Shown: positions 1-7,575 of the stretch, piece after piece | Layout: the number at the start of each line of letters is the position of its first letter | How positions within the stretch are numbered: the stretch's first letter is position 1 | From: Candidatus Geothermincola secundus | Lineage (GTDB): Bacteria > Actinomycetota > Geothermincolia > Geothermincolales > Geothermincolaceae | Assembly: GCA_015711755.1 (NCBI GenBank) | Contig: JACVIY010000012.1 | Location: forward strand, 1 to 33,145 | Length of the DNA stretch: 33,145 nucleotides | Direction: 5' to 3' | The notes under the pieces: generated by a model | What the model saw: the letters and a program-made list of their open reading frames with translations, nothing else | Told to the model about the DNA's origin: nothing | Databases searched by the model: none | Program-made: the position numbers and the translations under genes

Positions 1-162
1 AGGGGGCCTCCTCTCCCGCCCGCGCTTAATCGCAAGCGGCGCGATCCCCATCCGAGCAAAGAGCGCAGAGATTCGGTCGATAAAGGGCTTCAGCGCGGTC
101 GATGAGGGAGGATGATCAATAGACCCCGCCCCGATGAACGGGATGGCTTCTTCTTCCGCTCG
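1..162. other. Left-edge non-coding stretch
   Basis: I see no convincing gene here. Open frames that enter it from the right are antisense to the regulator at 163-624 and have no recognisable product. No T-run terminator or promoter stands out. It may be the 3' flank of that regulator and of a gene beyond the left edge. Confidence 0.4.
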
Positions 163-624
163 TCAAGCGCCGAAGGGTCCCACCGGCTTTCCCTGCAGCG
201 CCTCCATATAGCCGACGATGGAGTAGTAAACGGCCCGGTCGAAATAAAGCACCACCTGGTTGTTGAGCTCCAGCGCCTGATAGAGTTCCAGGTTGGTCTG
301 GGTAAGGCCCTCGGAAAGCACCTCCAGCCACAGGTATCTCTTCAGCAGGATGATGGCCATGACCACCTCGTCCAAGCCGAAGCCCTCCTGATAGCGTTGC
401 CTTCCGAGGTTCATATAGAAGAAGCGGATCTCCTCCTGTTTGGTCTCTGGAGACAGCCAATATCCCAACCGCTCGTATACGGCCATGGCCCGCCGGAAGA
501 GCTCTTCCTCGGAGAAGTGGTGGTAGGTGGGCGTGTATCTTGATTGCCGGACCTCTTTGAGCCACAGCTTGGCGACCTTGTCCGCCCTGGTCTCTATCAT
601 CTTCACGAATCTTCTGGTGAGCAA
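163..624 (-). CDS. RsbRD N-terminal-like helical regulatory protein
   Basis: Predicted cytosolic all-helical protein of 153 residues. It resembles the RsbT co-antagonist RsbRD N-terminal domain, a sensory module of stressosome proteins and some histidine kinases. Family-like features are a conserved Trp in KLWLKEV, the stretch LGRQRYQEGFGLDEVV, a following LKRYLW helix and FDRAVYY near the end. It is only this domain, with no STAS or kinase domain, so its partner is unknown. The start is inferred to be the TTG at 624, which has GGGAGG 8 nt upstream and a TATAAT at 683-688 further up. The frame stays open further upstream, but that extension runs through the promoter into the divergent phosphatase gene. 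Family assignment is from motif pattern and is moderately sure. Confidence 0.6.
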   Translation of the reverse strand: MLTRRFVKMIETRADKVAKLWLKEVRQSRYTPTYHHFSEEELFRRAMAVYERLGYWLSPETKQEEIRFFYMNLGRQRYQEGFGLDEVVMAIILLKRYLWLEVLSEGLTQTNLELYQALELNNQVVLYFDRAVYYSIVGYMEALQGKPVGPFGA

Positions 625-682
625 CTCTCCTACCTCCCGCTCGGGTACCGGTCCGGCCACAGGGCAGGCGAACAACGAAGAT

Positions 683-688
683 ATTATA
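683..688 (-). promoter_or_regulatory. -10 box (TATAAT) of the RsbRD-like gene
   Basis: A perfect TATAAT on the minus strand lies about 58 nt upstream of the inferred TTG start. The -35 region is weak. The predicted leader is about 50 nt and contains the Shine-Dalgarno sequence. This box argues that translation starts at 624 and not further upstream. Confidence 0.5.
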
Positions 689-790
689 CCCGCAGGAGGA
701 GGATGAGCGAAAGAAGCGGGCGGGGGCTTTGGGCTGGATTGATCCGCGGAAATGTAATATGTTGTGAGCTGATCCATGGAGGAGGTCCGA

Positions 791-1417
791 ATGGAGCTGG
801 TGCTGATCAGGCACGGGGAGACCGAGTTCAACCGCGCCGACATCTTTCGCGGCCGCGCCGACCCTCCCCTCAACGAGAGGGGACTGCGGCAGGCGAGGGC
901 GGCGGCCGCCCGCCTGGCGGCCCTGGAGATGGAAGCGGTATATTCCAGCCCCCTCAAGAGGGCCATGCAGACCGCCGGCATCATCGCCGGATCCCACGGG
1001 CTGGAGGTGCGGAGTCATCCTCTTTTCATAGACGTGGATTACGGAGAATGGAGCGGCAAGAGCGTGGATGAGGTGGAGAGCGCCTGGCCGCTCGAGTTCT
1101 CCCTTTGGAAAGAGGACCCCGGTCGCCTTTGTTTCCCCGGGGGGGAGCGCCTTGCGGAGGTGAGAGAGCGACTTTCGCGGGGATTGGAGGAGCTGCGAGA
1201 TCGGCACGGAGGGAGGGTCCTATTGGTCGGACATAAGGTGGTCAACCGCATCATCCTCTGCATTTGCCTGGGCCTCGGGCTTGAAGGGATCTGGCGGCTG
1301 GACCAGTCCAACGGGGCGATAAACGTCATCGCCGCAGCCGACTCCGGCTGGATGCTGCGCCGCATGAATGACGTCTCCCACCTCGAGGGCTGCGCGAGCC
1401 CCGACCAGCGGACCTGA
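791..1417 (+). CDS. Histidine phosphatase family protein (phosphoglycerate mutase-like)
   Basis: Cytosolic phosphohydrolase of 208 residues in the histidine phosphatase (branch 1) superfamily, which includes cofactor-dependent phosphoglycerate mutase, CobC and broad-specificity phosphatases. The phospho-acceptor motif RHGE is at residues 7-10, with His8 as nucleophile. Arg57 in SSPLKRA, Glu86 in DYGEW and His148 in VGHK complete the pocket. The ATG at 791 is preferred over one at 776 because GGAGGAGGT ends 4 nt before it and the protein then begins right at the first beta strand. Its length is typical of phosphatases and shorter than true mutases (about 230-250). The substrate cannot be told. 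No cobalamin genes are nearby, so CobC is not supported. It is divergent from the RsbRD-like gene. Confidence 0.88.
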   Translation: MELVLIRHGETEFNRADIFRGRADPPLNERGLRQARAAAARLAALEMEAVYSSPLKRAMQTAGIIAGSHGLEVRSHPLFIDVDYGEWSGKSVDEVESAWPLEFSLWKEDPGRLCFPGGERLAEVRERLSRGLEELRDRHGGRVLLVGHKVVNRIILCICLGLGLEGIWRLDQSNGAINVIAAADSGWMLRRMNDVSHLEGCASPDQRT

Positions 1418-1448
1418 AGAGGCGGCTCCGCCCATCGGGGCAATTCGC

Positions 1449-1501
1449 GGCCACGCCGCACCAGGCCGCGGGCAGGCGGACGTGGCCGGGCATGTCTTTT
1501 T
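1449..1501 (+). terminator. Possible terminator after the phosphatase gene
   Basis: GGCCACG (1449-1455) plus CCGC (1456-1459) pair with GCGG (1476-1479) and CGTGGCC (1481-1487), with one bulged A. A T-rich run follows at 1495-1501 after a short GC spacer. The gap before the T-run makes it imperfect. Confidence 0.35.
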
Positions 1502-1526
1502 CCTGGCGGACCGGTCGGCAGGGGCA

Positions 1527-1532
1527 TATAAT
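1527..1532 (+). promoter_or_regulatory. -10 box (TATAAT) of the DUF5318-cooT-glpD operon
   Basis: A perfect TATAAT ends 27 nt before the ATG at 1560. The -35 is not obvious. The predicted leader is about 20 nt and just accommodates the GGAGATAGGAG ribosome binding site. Confidence 0.5.
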
Positions 1533-1559
1533 TTAAGAGGTCCGTGGGAGATAGGAGTC

Positions 1560-1916
1560 ATGAGGATAACAACCGTCGATTACCGCCTGAAGAGGGACGC
1601 GGTGCTGCGGGACTACCGCTGCGGCCGCCTCTCGCGCTGGGACGTGTGCGACGCCCATCCCGAGCTGGGCCGCATCGCCCGCAACATCGGCGAGCTCACC
1701 CGCCGCGACTGCCCGGTCTGTTCCCGCGAGAAGCTGCGGCGGGTCAATTTCGTCTTCGGGCGAGAGCTTGACTGCAACAACGGGCGGGCTTACCCGCTGC
1801 GCCAGGTTTTCGACGGCTTAAGGGAGCGTTACCGCGACTTCACGTGTTACGTGGTGGAGGTATGCGTGAGCTGCCAGTGGAACCATCTCCTTGAGAGCAT
1901 CCATATATCCAATTAG
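1560..1916 (+). CDS. DUF5318 family protein
   Basis: Small cytosolic protein of 118 residues matching the actinobacterial DUF5318 family, whose function is unknown to me. Recognisable signatures are DVCDAHPELGRIARN (about 28-42), the zinc-knuckle-like pair CPVC (51-54), FVFGREL (65-70) and the closing VEVCVSCQWNHLL (99-111) with Cys102 and Cys105. The four cysteines in two C-x2-C pairs suggest one structural zinc site (inference). The ATG at 1560 is chosen because GGAGATAGGAG lies directly before it, although the frame is open further upstream. It is the first gene of an operon with a CooT-like protein 24 nt downstream. As I recall, the family is largely confined to Actinomycetota, so it is useful as a lineage marker. 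Confidence 0.85.
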   Translation: MRITTVDYRLKRDAVLRDYRCGRLSRWDVCDAHPELGRIARNIGELTRRDCPVCSREKLRRVNFVFGRELDCNNGRAYPLRQVFDGLRERYRDFTCYVVEVCVSCQWNHLLESIHISN

Positions 1917-1940
1917 CGACTGAGGACCAAAGGAGGGGCC

Positions 1941-2132
1941 ATGTGCGAATCCCATGCGTTCCTTGTGCAGGGCGAAGGGCAGGAGCTGGTGCTGGAGGAC
2001 GTGGTCAAGGTGAGCGAGGAAGGAGACCGGGTCCGCCTGGTCAGCATCATCGGTGAGGAGAGGGTCCTGCAGGCGGAGGTCTCGGTGATAGACCTGCTCA
2101 ACCACCGCATACTCCTCTCACCCCGGACCTGA
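1941..2132 (+). CDS. CooT family nickel-binding protein
   Basis: A 63-residue protein of the CooT family, small nickel-binding proteins first linked to carbon monoxide dehydrogenase maturation. It starts MCES, and Cys2 is the conserved nickel ligand of the family. The pattern ELVLEDVVKVSEEGDRVRLV followed by an I-GE-V-A-V strand pair and the end DLLNHRILL fits the family well. AAAGGAGGG sits just upstream of the ATG. It lies between DUF5318 (24 nt) and glpD (30 nt) on the same strand, so it is probably co-transcribed. No CO dehydrogenase, hydrogenase or urease gene is in the window, so its client here is unknown. Confidence 0.8.
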   Translation: MCESHAFLVQGEGQELVLEDVVKVSEEGDRVRLVSIIGEERVLQAEVSVIDLLNHRILLSPRT

Positions 2133-2162
2133 GGCCGCCCCGCAACACCGAAGGAGCGCGTC

Positions 2163-3818
2163 ATGATTTTCAACTACCGCAAGCGCGAGGAGTTACTCGA
2201 CTCCATCCCTGGAAAGACCTATGACCTGTTGGTGGTGGGCGGGGGCATAACCGGTGCCTGCATCGCCCGAGATGCCGCCCGGCGGGGGATGAGGGTGCTG
2301 CTGGCGGAGAAGAACGATTGGGCCTTCGGCACTTCCTCCCGCTCCTCCAAGCTGGTGCACGGGGGCCTGCGCTACCTGGAGCTGTTCGATTTCAAACTGG
2401 TCTTCGAGGCCTGCCGGGAGCGGCGGCGGCTGCTCATCAACGCGCCCCACCTGGTCTGGCCTCAGCCCTTCACCTTCCCGGTCTACCGGGGGGACAAAAA
2501 CGGCCTCATCATGATCGGCATGGGGCTGTGGCTCTACGATATCCTGGCCCTCTTCCGCAACGTGCAGAACCACCGCCTGCACGGCCCCCGCCGCATCCTT
2601 AAGGTGGAGCCGGAGCTGGACAGCTCCCGCCTAAAAGGAGGCGGCGAGTTCTACGACTGCGCCACCGACGACGCCCGCCTGACCCTGGCCCACGTGCAAT
2701 CCGCCTGGCTGGAGGGGGCCGACTGCCTGAACTATGCGAGAGTCGTCGGGTTCCTGCGCCGCGGCGACGGCACCCTCTGCGGCGCCCGTATCCGCGACGA
2801 GCTGGGAGGGGCGGAGTGCGAGGCGGAGTCGCGGCTGGTGGTCAACGCCACCGGCCCCTGGACCGACATCACCTGCTGGATGGACGACCGGGGCGCCTCG
2901 GCCAAGCTGCGCCCCACCAAGGGCGCTCATGTCATCGTTCCGCGCAGCCGCGCCTACACCCGAAACGCCCTGCCCATCATGTCCCCGCGCGATCAGCGGC
3001 TCCTCTTCATCGTCCCCTGGGGCGACTTCTCCCTCATCGGCACCACCGACACCGACTATGAGGGCGATTACGATGAGCTCTACGCCGATCGCGACGACGT
3101 GGAATACATCCTGGAGGCGGCCAACGCCGCCCTGCCCCGGGCCGGGCTGGAGACCTCCGACATCATCAGCACTTATGCCGGCCTGCGCCCCCTCATCTGC
3201 GAGCAGGGAAGCGAAGGCGTCTCGGAATCGCAGGTATCCCGCGAGCACAGCATCTACGAGAGCCCCTCCGGCCTCATCACCATAACCGGCGGAAAGCTGA
3301 CCACCGCCCGCTCCATGGCCGAGGAGCTTGTGGACCTGGCGGCAAGGCGGCTGGCCGAGCGTTTCGGCGTGCAGGGCCTGCCCCGCTGCACCACCCGCTA
3401 TGCCGGGGTCTACGGCAAGGACGGCGCCCGTTTCCCCGCCCGCCTGCAATCCCTGGGCAGGGACTGGCGGGTTGACGACGAGGTCGTCTGCAACCTGGCG
3501 GCCTTGGGGACCGGGGCGGTGGAAGTGCTGGCCAGGGTGCGCAACGACCTCTCATCAGGGGAGAGATTGCATGAGGACATCCCCTACATCCGGGCCATGG
3601 TGGAGTACGCGGTGGACGCGGAGATGGCTCTCACCATCGATGACTTCATGGTCCGCCGCAGCCGCATCTACTATGAGGCCCCCGATCAGGGGTTGGAGGT
3701 GCTGGACAAGGTGGCGGCGATAATGGGGGCCCGCCTGGGCTGGAGCGAGGAAGAGAAGGAGCGACAGAAGGCGGCCTACCGCCACACCGTGGAACTGTCG
3801 CGTCTGTACAAGGCCTGA
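2163..3818 (+). CDS. glpD: FAD-dependent glycerol-3-phosphate dehydrogenase
   Basis: Membrane-associated flavoprotein of 551 residues, a normal length for GlpD. It oxidises sn-glycerol 3-phosphate to dihydroxyacetone phosphate and passes electrons to quinone. The FAD-binding dinucleotide fold is at about residues 20-55 (VVGGGITGACIARDAA). It is followed by the GlpD signature GTSSRSSKLVHGGLRYLE, a central substrate domain with GTTDTDYEGDYDEL, and a C-terminal helical DAO_C domain from about residue 400. AAGGAG precedes the ATG. It is the last gene of the DUF5318-cooT-glpD operon and faces a lipoprotein gene. No glycerol kinase or facilitator is adjacent, so it may serve lipid turnover as well as glycerol use (inference). 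Confidence 0.93.
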   Translation: MIFNYRKREELLDSIPGKTYDLLVVGGGITGACIARDAARRGMRVLLAEKNDWAFGTSSRSSKLVHGGLRYLELFDFKLVFEACRERRRLLINAPHLVWPQPFTFPVYRGDKNGLIMIGMGLWLYDILALFRNVQNHRLHGPRRILKVEPELDSSRLKGGGEFYDCATDDARLTLAHVQSAWLEGADCLNYARVVGFLRRGDGTLCGARIRDELGGAECEAESRLVVNATGPWTDITCWMDDRGASAKLRPTKGAHVIVPRSRAYTRNALPIMSPRDQRLLFIVPWGDFSLIGTTDTDYEGDYDELYADRDDVEYILEAANAALPRAGLETSDIISTYAGLRPLICEQGSEGVSESQVSREHSIYESPSGLITITGGKLTTARSMAEELVDLAARRLAERFGVQGLPRCTTRYAGVYGKDGARFPARLQSLGRDWRVDDEVVCNLAALGTGAVEVLARVRNDLSSGERLHEDIPYIRAMVEYAVDAEMALTIDDFMVRRSRIYYEAPDQGLEVLDKVAAIMGARLGWSEEEKERQKAAYRHTVELSRLYKA

Positions 3819-3873
3819 GGGGGCGCAGAGCGGCTCGCGCGGCTAAAAGATCGGGGGCGGATCAGCGAGGAGG

Positions 3874-3886
3874 GGCCGGATCGGCC
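3874..3886. repeat. Small palindrome at a convergent junction
   Basis: GGCCG-GAT-CGGCC forms a 5-bp stem with a 3-nt loop between the convergent glpD and lipoprotein genes. It has no T-run. Other convergent junctions in this window (near 8916, 19034 and 31611) also carry short palindromes, so it may mark transcript ends. Confidence 0.35.
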
Positions 3887-3955
3887 ATCAGGACCCCCCG
3901 CGCCGAACGGCATCGATGGCATCGATCTCGCGGGAGGCGCCACGCGGCTATGCGT

Positions 3956-4534
3956 TCATTCCTGCGCTTCCCAGTATTCGCTGCCCCCCACCACCTGGCC
4001 CCGCATCACCCTCCACTTGCCGTCGCTTTTGCGGAGGACGTACTCGCCCGGCTTGTCCTTGAAGCTCTCCACCTTCCATTCGGTGGTGTCGAACATCTCC
4101 TTCCCGATGTATCGGACCAGTCCGTCGACTATCCTCACCGTGGCCTCTCTCCCCTCCCAGGAGGGATCCTCGGCCTCCTGCGGATAGGTCTCGAACCGCA
4201 GGTCCTTGAACTCCACCTCCCAGTCCCGGGAGCTCCATTTCTCCCTGAGTTTTTCCATCTCCTGCGGGTCGGCGAGGACGCTGTCGGGGAAGAGGGCGGG
4301 GGCTGAGACCTCGACGAAAGCGTCGAAATCCCTGCCGTTTTCCGGGTTTCGGTCGATCCACTCCATGGACATGAGCAGCTTCTGGACGGCCGCCACCGGC
4401 GTGTGCTGATCCTCCGCCGGCTCCCGGAAAGGCTCCCCCGGCTGATATTGACCGCATCCGGCTACCGCCATGAGCAACAGGCCCGCAGCGGCCGCGGCGA
4501 TCGCCCGCAGCGCCTTTCTTTTCTTGTTCTTCAA
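3956..4534 (-). CDS. Predicted lipoprotein of unknown function
   Basis: Secreted lipoprotein of 192 residues. A Lys/Arg-rich start is followed by a hydrophobic stretch and a lipobox VAGC with Cys27 as the lipidated residue. The mature part is about 165 residues, acidic, and mixed alpha/beta in appearance, with Trp-rich strands such as SSRDWEVEFKDL and DTTEWKVESF and an end like KSDGKWRVMRGQ. This resembles the NTF2-like/DUF4878 style of actinobacterial lipoproteins, but I do not recognise a family. The inferred start is the TTG at 4534 with GGGAGG 4 nt upstream, which gives a normal signal peptide; the open frame extends to 4645. It is 49 nt downstream of a zinc-ribbon membrane protein whose C-terminal domain also ends in a W-x-IKDP type strand, so the two may be related in fold. 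Confidence 0.7.
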   Translation of the reverse strand: MKNKKRKALRAIAAAAAGLLLMAVAGCGQYQPGEPFREPAEDQHTPVAAVQKLLMSMEWIDRNPENGRDFDAFVEVSAPALFPDSVLADPQEMEKLREKWSSRDWEVEFKDLRFETYPQEAEDPSWEGREATVRIVDGLVRYIGKEMFDTTEWKVESFKDKPGEYVLRKSDGKWRVMRGQVVGGSEYWEAQE

Positions 4535-4583
4535 GCTTCCTCCCTCTCTCCTCAGCTCACCGGCGGAGAGGCCGTCCCGGCGG

Positions 4584-5306
4584 TCACAGTCCCTCTTCGA
4601 CCTCCGGGAACTCGCTGCCCCCTCCCGCATCCTCGGGGTAAACATCCGGGTATCCCGTCTTCACCGGGTCTTTTATCTGCCACTCTCCCTCCGCCCTGAA
4701 AAGATCCACGGTGCGGTTGTTGGTCCCGAAGTCGATGCCGGGCGAGGGGGGCATGATGTCATCCCGCCAGAAGCCGCGCAGGAAACCCCCAACGATCCTG
4801 ACCCGAGCGGTGTCCTCCTGCTGCTCCAGGAGCGTGGTGCGGATGCCGCGAACCTCGTAAAGATCGTAGTTCATATAGGCCTGGGCAGGCGGCTCCTCCG
4901 CCTCGCCGGCACGGATGGCCCGATAATAACCAAGGTCGGTCAGCTTTAAGTAGGCCATGATGTCGCGCTTCTCCATGGCCCCGAAAAAATCGTGTACCGC
5001 CTTCTCCGGGGCACTGAGGGAATCCCCGCCGCTCAGCACCACCGCCAGCACCACCGCCAGCAGCGCCAAGACCCCCAGCAGGGCCAGGCCCATCAGGGGC
5101 GTCGTCCTGCGAGCGGTGCGCCTCCTCTCCAGCCTCTCGGCTTCAATGCCCCGCTTCTCGGCCTCGCGGCGGAGGCGCGCCGCCTCGCGGGCGGTCCTTC
5201 TCTTGCTGATGGCCCTCTCGTGCACCAGCTCGGCTATCTTCTCGCCGCATTCCTCACAGAAGCGTCGCCCCTCAGGGTTCTCGTAACCACAATTAGGACA
5301 GATCAA
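4584..5306 (-). CDS. Zinc-ribbon membrane protein with extracytoplasmic domain
   Basis: Predicted single-pass membrane protein of 240 residues. Residues 1-22 form a zinc ribbon (Cys3, Cys6, Cys17, Cys20). Residues 25-70 are a charged Arg/Glu/Ala-rich helix, probably coiled coil. Residues 71-92 are a transmembrane segment. The remainder, about 95-240, is an exported domain beginning APEKAVHDFFGAMEKRD, the style of NTF2-like/DUF4878 domains. The start is taken as the TTG at 5306 with GGAGGG 6 nt upstream, so the protein begins directly at the ribbon. An ATG at 5339 has no ribosome binding site. Zinc ribbon plus one membrane helix plus exported domain suggests a protein linking the cytosol to the envelope (inference). 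Function unknown. Confidence 0.75.
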   Translation of the reverse strand: MICPNCGYENPEGRRFCEECGEKIAELVHERAISKRRTAREAARLRREAEKRGIEAERLERRRTARRTTPLMGLALLGVLALLAVVLAVVLSGGDSLSAPEKAVHDFFGAMEKRDIMAYLKLTDLGYYRAIRAGEAEEPPAQAYMNYDLYEVRGIRTTLLEQQEDTARVRIVGGFLRGFWRDDIMPPSPGIDFGTNNRTVDLFRAEGEWQIKDPVKTGYPDVYPEDAGGGSEFPEVEEGL

Positions 5307-5460
5307 GCTGCTCCCTCCAGCACCGCTTTCACATACCATCCACGGTCGCTCTTCAAGCGATCCCTCGCGATAACGGGAAAAGTCATCTTCGCTTCTATTC
5401 TACATCCGCCGCGCTCTCCCTATGCATTTTGACGGCGGTCCGCGTCGAAAGCGAGCCGGA

Positions 5461-5955
5461 TCACTGCCTGCGCGTGCCGCACTCCGGGCAGAAGGCGGCG
5501 TCCGCCGGCATTTCCTTCCCGCAGCCGGCGCAGGCAACCATGCCCTCCGCCGCGGCGGCCTGCGGGCCGGGGGGGGCTGGGTGAGAGGCTGCTGGGGCCT
5601 CGGTGGGGGGAGGAGGAGCCGCTGCCCGCGCACCGGCTGCAGGAGGCGCGGGAGGCTGTGCCGCGGCAGCTCTGGCCGCTGCCGCGGCCTGCTTCTCCGC
5701 CTCTATCTGCTGCCGCAAGGCGATTATCTGCCTCTCCACCTCGAAGACCCGTTCCGCTTCCGCCCGCAGAGCGGCCTCGTCGATGCCGCCCGCCCGGAAC
5801 TGATCGAGCAGGAAGTTGCCCAGCTGCCTGGCCATCTCCTCCCGCTGCTTGCTGAGCGAGCTGAGCTGGGCCGCGCTCTTGGTGCCCTTGAGCGCTCCGT
5901 CCAGCTGGGCCCCCAGCTCCGAGGCCTGCTCCTTGATCTTGTCGAAGAAACCCAT
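5461..5955 (-). CDS. Coiled-coil protein with C-terminal zinc ribbon
   Basis: Cytosolic protein of 164 residues in three parts. A start MGFFDKIKEQASELG resembles small coiled-coil zinc-ribbon proteins. A helical section follows (about 25-95) with SKQREEMARQLGNFLLDQF and a Glu/Gln-rich coiled coil. Then comes an Ala/Pro-rich linker (about 96-138) and a zinc ribbon with Cys142, Cys145, Cys156 and Cys159. No transmembrane segment is visible. The ATG has GGGGAGG and GTGAGG upstream. It is upstream of two other minus-strand genes, one of which also starts with a zinc ribbon. Function unknown. The opening MGFFDKIK recalls proteins said to sit near membranes, but I would not name a role. Confidence 0.75.
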   Translation of the reverse strand: MGFFDKIKEQASELGAQLDGALKGTKSAAQLSSLSKQREEMARQLGNFLLDQFRAGGIDEAALRAEAERVFEVERQIIALRQQIEAEKQAAAAARAAAAQPPAPPAAGARAAAPPPPTEAPAASHPAPPGPQAAAAEGMVACAGCGKEMPADAAFCPECGTRRQ

Positions 5956-6080
5956 GTCCTCACCGCCTCCCCGCCAGCCTCATGCCTCAGCGCATCTAGC
6001 GCATCTATTTTTACGGAGCGCGCCGGGAATGCGCCCCGCTCTCCGCGCCCGCCGCCTCGCGAACACTCCTGACCCCTTCT

Positions 6081-7499
6081 TTAAAGCCGGGCTGACGGCA
6101 GCTCCTCTCCCGTCAGCCTGCGGTGGATGCCTCGGGCAGCCCTTTTGCCCGCCCCCATGGCCTCTATCACCGTGGCCGAGCCGGTGACGATGTCCCCGCC
6201 GGCGAAAACCCCCGGCATGGAGGTCTCGCCGCTTTCCTCATCAACCAATATATACCCCCAGCGGTTGAGCTCCAGCCCGGGAAGAGTGGAGGGGAGCAAG
6301 GGGTTGGCGCGGGTGCCGATGGCCATGACCACAAGGTCGCATTCTATCTCGAATTCGGAGCCCTCTACCTTCACGGGGCGGCGCCTGCCGCTCTCGTCCG
6401 GCTCCCCCAGCTCCATGCGCAGGCAGGTCATGCCGCTCACCCTCCCGCCCTCGCCGTTTATCTCCACCGGCAGGGTGAGGAACTTGAAGCGCACGCCCTC
6501 CTCCACGGCATGCTGCACCTCCTCGGCGCGAGCAGGCATCTCCTCGCGGGAGCGCCTGTAGACCAGGAAGACCTCCTCCGCCCCCAGGCGCAGGGCGGTG
6601 CGGGCGCTGTCCAGGGCCACATTGCCGCCTCCCACCACCGCCACCCGGCGCCCTCTCTTGATGGGGGTGTCGTACTCGGGGAACAGGTACGCCTTCATGA
6701 GATTGGAGCGGGTGAGGTATTCGTTGGCCGAGTACACCCCGTTGAGGTTCTCGCCGGGTATGCCCATGAAGGACGGGAGGCCCGCTCCGATGCCGATGAA
6801 GGCGGCCTCATAGCCCTCCGAGAACAGCTGCTGCAGGGTGAGGGTGCGGCCGATGACCTGATCATAGACGAACTCCACCCCCAGGCGGGTTATGTAGTCC
6901 ACCTCACGATAGACGATGCGTTTGGGCAGGCGGAATTCGGGTATGCCGTAGGTCAGCACGCCTCCCGGGGCGTGCAGTGCCTCGAACACGGTGACCTCAT
7001 GCCCGGCCAGGGCCAGATCGCCGGCGCAGGTCAGGCCGGCCGGGCCGGAGCCGATGACCGCCACCCGATGCCCGCTGGGCGGCAGTTTTTCGGGGAGGTG
7101 GAGTTCGCCCTTCTCGGCCTCCCAGTCCGCCGCCAGCCGCTCCAGCCGCCCGATGGCCACCGGATCGCCCTTCTTGGCCAGCGCGCAAACCTTCTCGCAC
7201 TGGTCCTCCTGAGGGCAGACCCTGCCGCAGACGGCCGGCAGGCTGTTGGCCGCCTTCAGGGTGGCGATGGCCGACCCCAGGTCGCCTTTCGCGATCTCTC
7301 CTATGAAGCGGGGGATGTCTATGCCCACCGGGCACCCGCCCACGCAGGGCGCCTTTTTGCATCGCAGGCAGCGCGCGGCTTCCTCCCGACCCTGCTCCAG
7401 CGAATATCCCAGGGCCACCTCGTTGAAGTTGGATATGCGGTCGGGCATGTGCTGCTCGGCCATGGGCATGCGCGGCCTGCGATGCTCTCCTTTGGCCAT
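6081..7499 (-). CDS. gltA: NADPH-dependent glutamate synthase small-subunit-type flavoprotein
   Basis: Cytosolic iron-sulfur flavoprotein of 472 residues, the length of GltA-type proteins. The N-terminal Fer4_20 domain has two cysteine sets (Cys44, 47, 52, 56 and Cys91, 95, 101, 105) for [4Fe-4S] clusters. An FAD fold starts near residue 146 (VAVIGSGPAGLTCAG), an NADPH fold near 286 (VAVVGGGNVALDSA), and the C-terminal FAD site reads FAGGDIVTGSATVIEAMGAGKRAA. The ATG at 7499 has AAGGAGG upstream; the open frame extends to 7574. No large GltB subunit and no NfnA-like reductase is next to it, so it could be a GltA-like glutamate synthase subunit, a partner of a distant protein such as NfnA, or another NADPH oxidoreductase. 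Family sure, reaction not. Confidence 0.85.
   Translation of the reverse strand: MAKGEHRRPRMPMAEQHMPDRISNFNEVALGYSLEQGREEAARCLRCKKAPCVGGCPVGIDIPRFIGEIAKGDLGSAIATLKAANSLPAVCGRVCPQEDQCEKVCALAKKGDPVAIGRLERLAADWEAEKGELHLPEKLPPSGHRVAVIGSGPAGLTCAGDLALAGHEVTVFEALHAPGGVLTYGIPEFRLPKRIVYREVDYITRLGVEFVYDQVIGRTLTLQQLFSEGYEAAFIGIGAGLPSFMGIPGENLNGVYSANEYLTRSNLMKAYLFPEYDTPIKRGRRVAVVGGGNVALDSARTALRLGAEEVFLVYRRSREEMPARAEEVQHAVEEGVRFKFLTLPVEINGEGGRVSGMTCLRMELGEPDESGRRRPVKVEGSEFEIECDLVVMAIGTRANPLLPSTLPGLELNRWGYILVDEESGETSMPGVFAGGDIVTGSATVIEAMGAGKRAARGIHRRLTGEELPSARL
6090..6118 (-). terminator. Hairpin overlapping the 3' end of the GltA-type gene
   Basis: GGCTGACGG (6090-6098) pairs perfectly with CCGTCAGCC (6110-6118), a 9-bp stem with an 11-nt loop. 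On the minus transcript the hairpin falls in the last codons and is followed by CGGCTTTAAAG, so there is only a three-U tract. It may terminate or protect the mRNA. Confidence 0.4.
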
Positions 7500-7554
7500 G
7501 CTCGGCCCCTCCTCCTTTCGCTCTAAAAATCCATATGGGGTTATGCTCGAACGA

Positions 7555-7571
7555 CGGACCCGCAGGGTCCG
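7555..7571. promoter_or_regulatory. Palindrome just downstream of the GltA-type promoter
   Basis: CGGACCC-GCA-GGGTCCG has perfect 7-bp arms and a 3-nt loop. It begins about 5 nt downstream of the minus-strand -10 box, so it covers the predicted transcription start. It could be a repressor operator or a 5'-end hairpin of the mRNA. Confidence 0.45.
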
Positions 7572-7575
7572 CAAT

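Noticed and set aside
116-1207. Long minus-strand open frame of 363 residues
   Set aside because: It lies antisense to the histidine phosphatase and out of frame with the RsbRD-like gene; it is Gly/Arg-rich low complexity with no motif.
1838-1858. CACGTG-centred sequence resembling a parS site
   Set aside because: The flanks do not form the inverted TGTTTCAC/GTGAAACA arms, and it lies inside the DUF5318 coding region. CACGTG also appears near 2690 without arms. I saw no true parS in the window.
3911-3929. Direct repeat GCATCGATG/GCATCGATC
   Set aside because: Two short copies side by side without further units; likely chance, with no sign of an array or attachment site.
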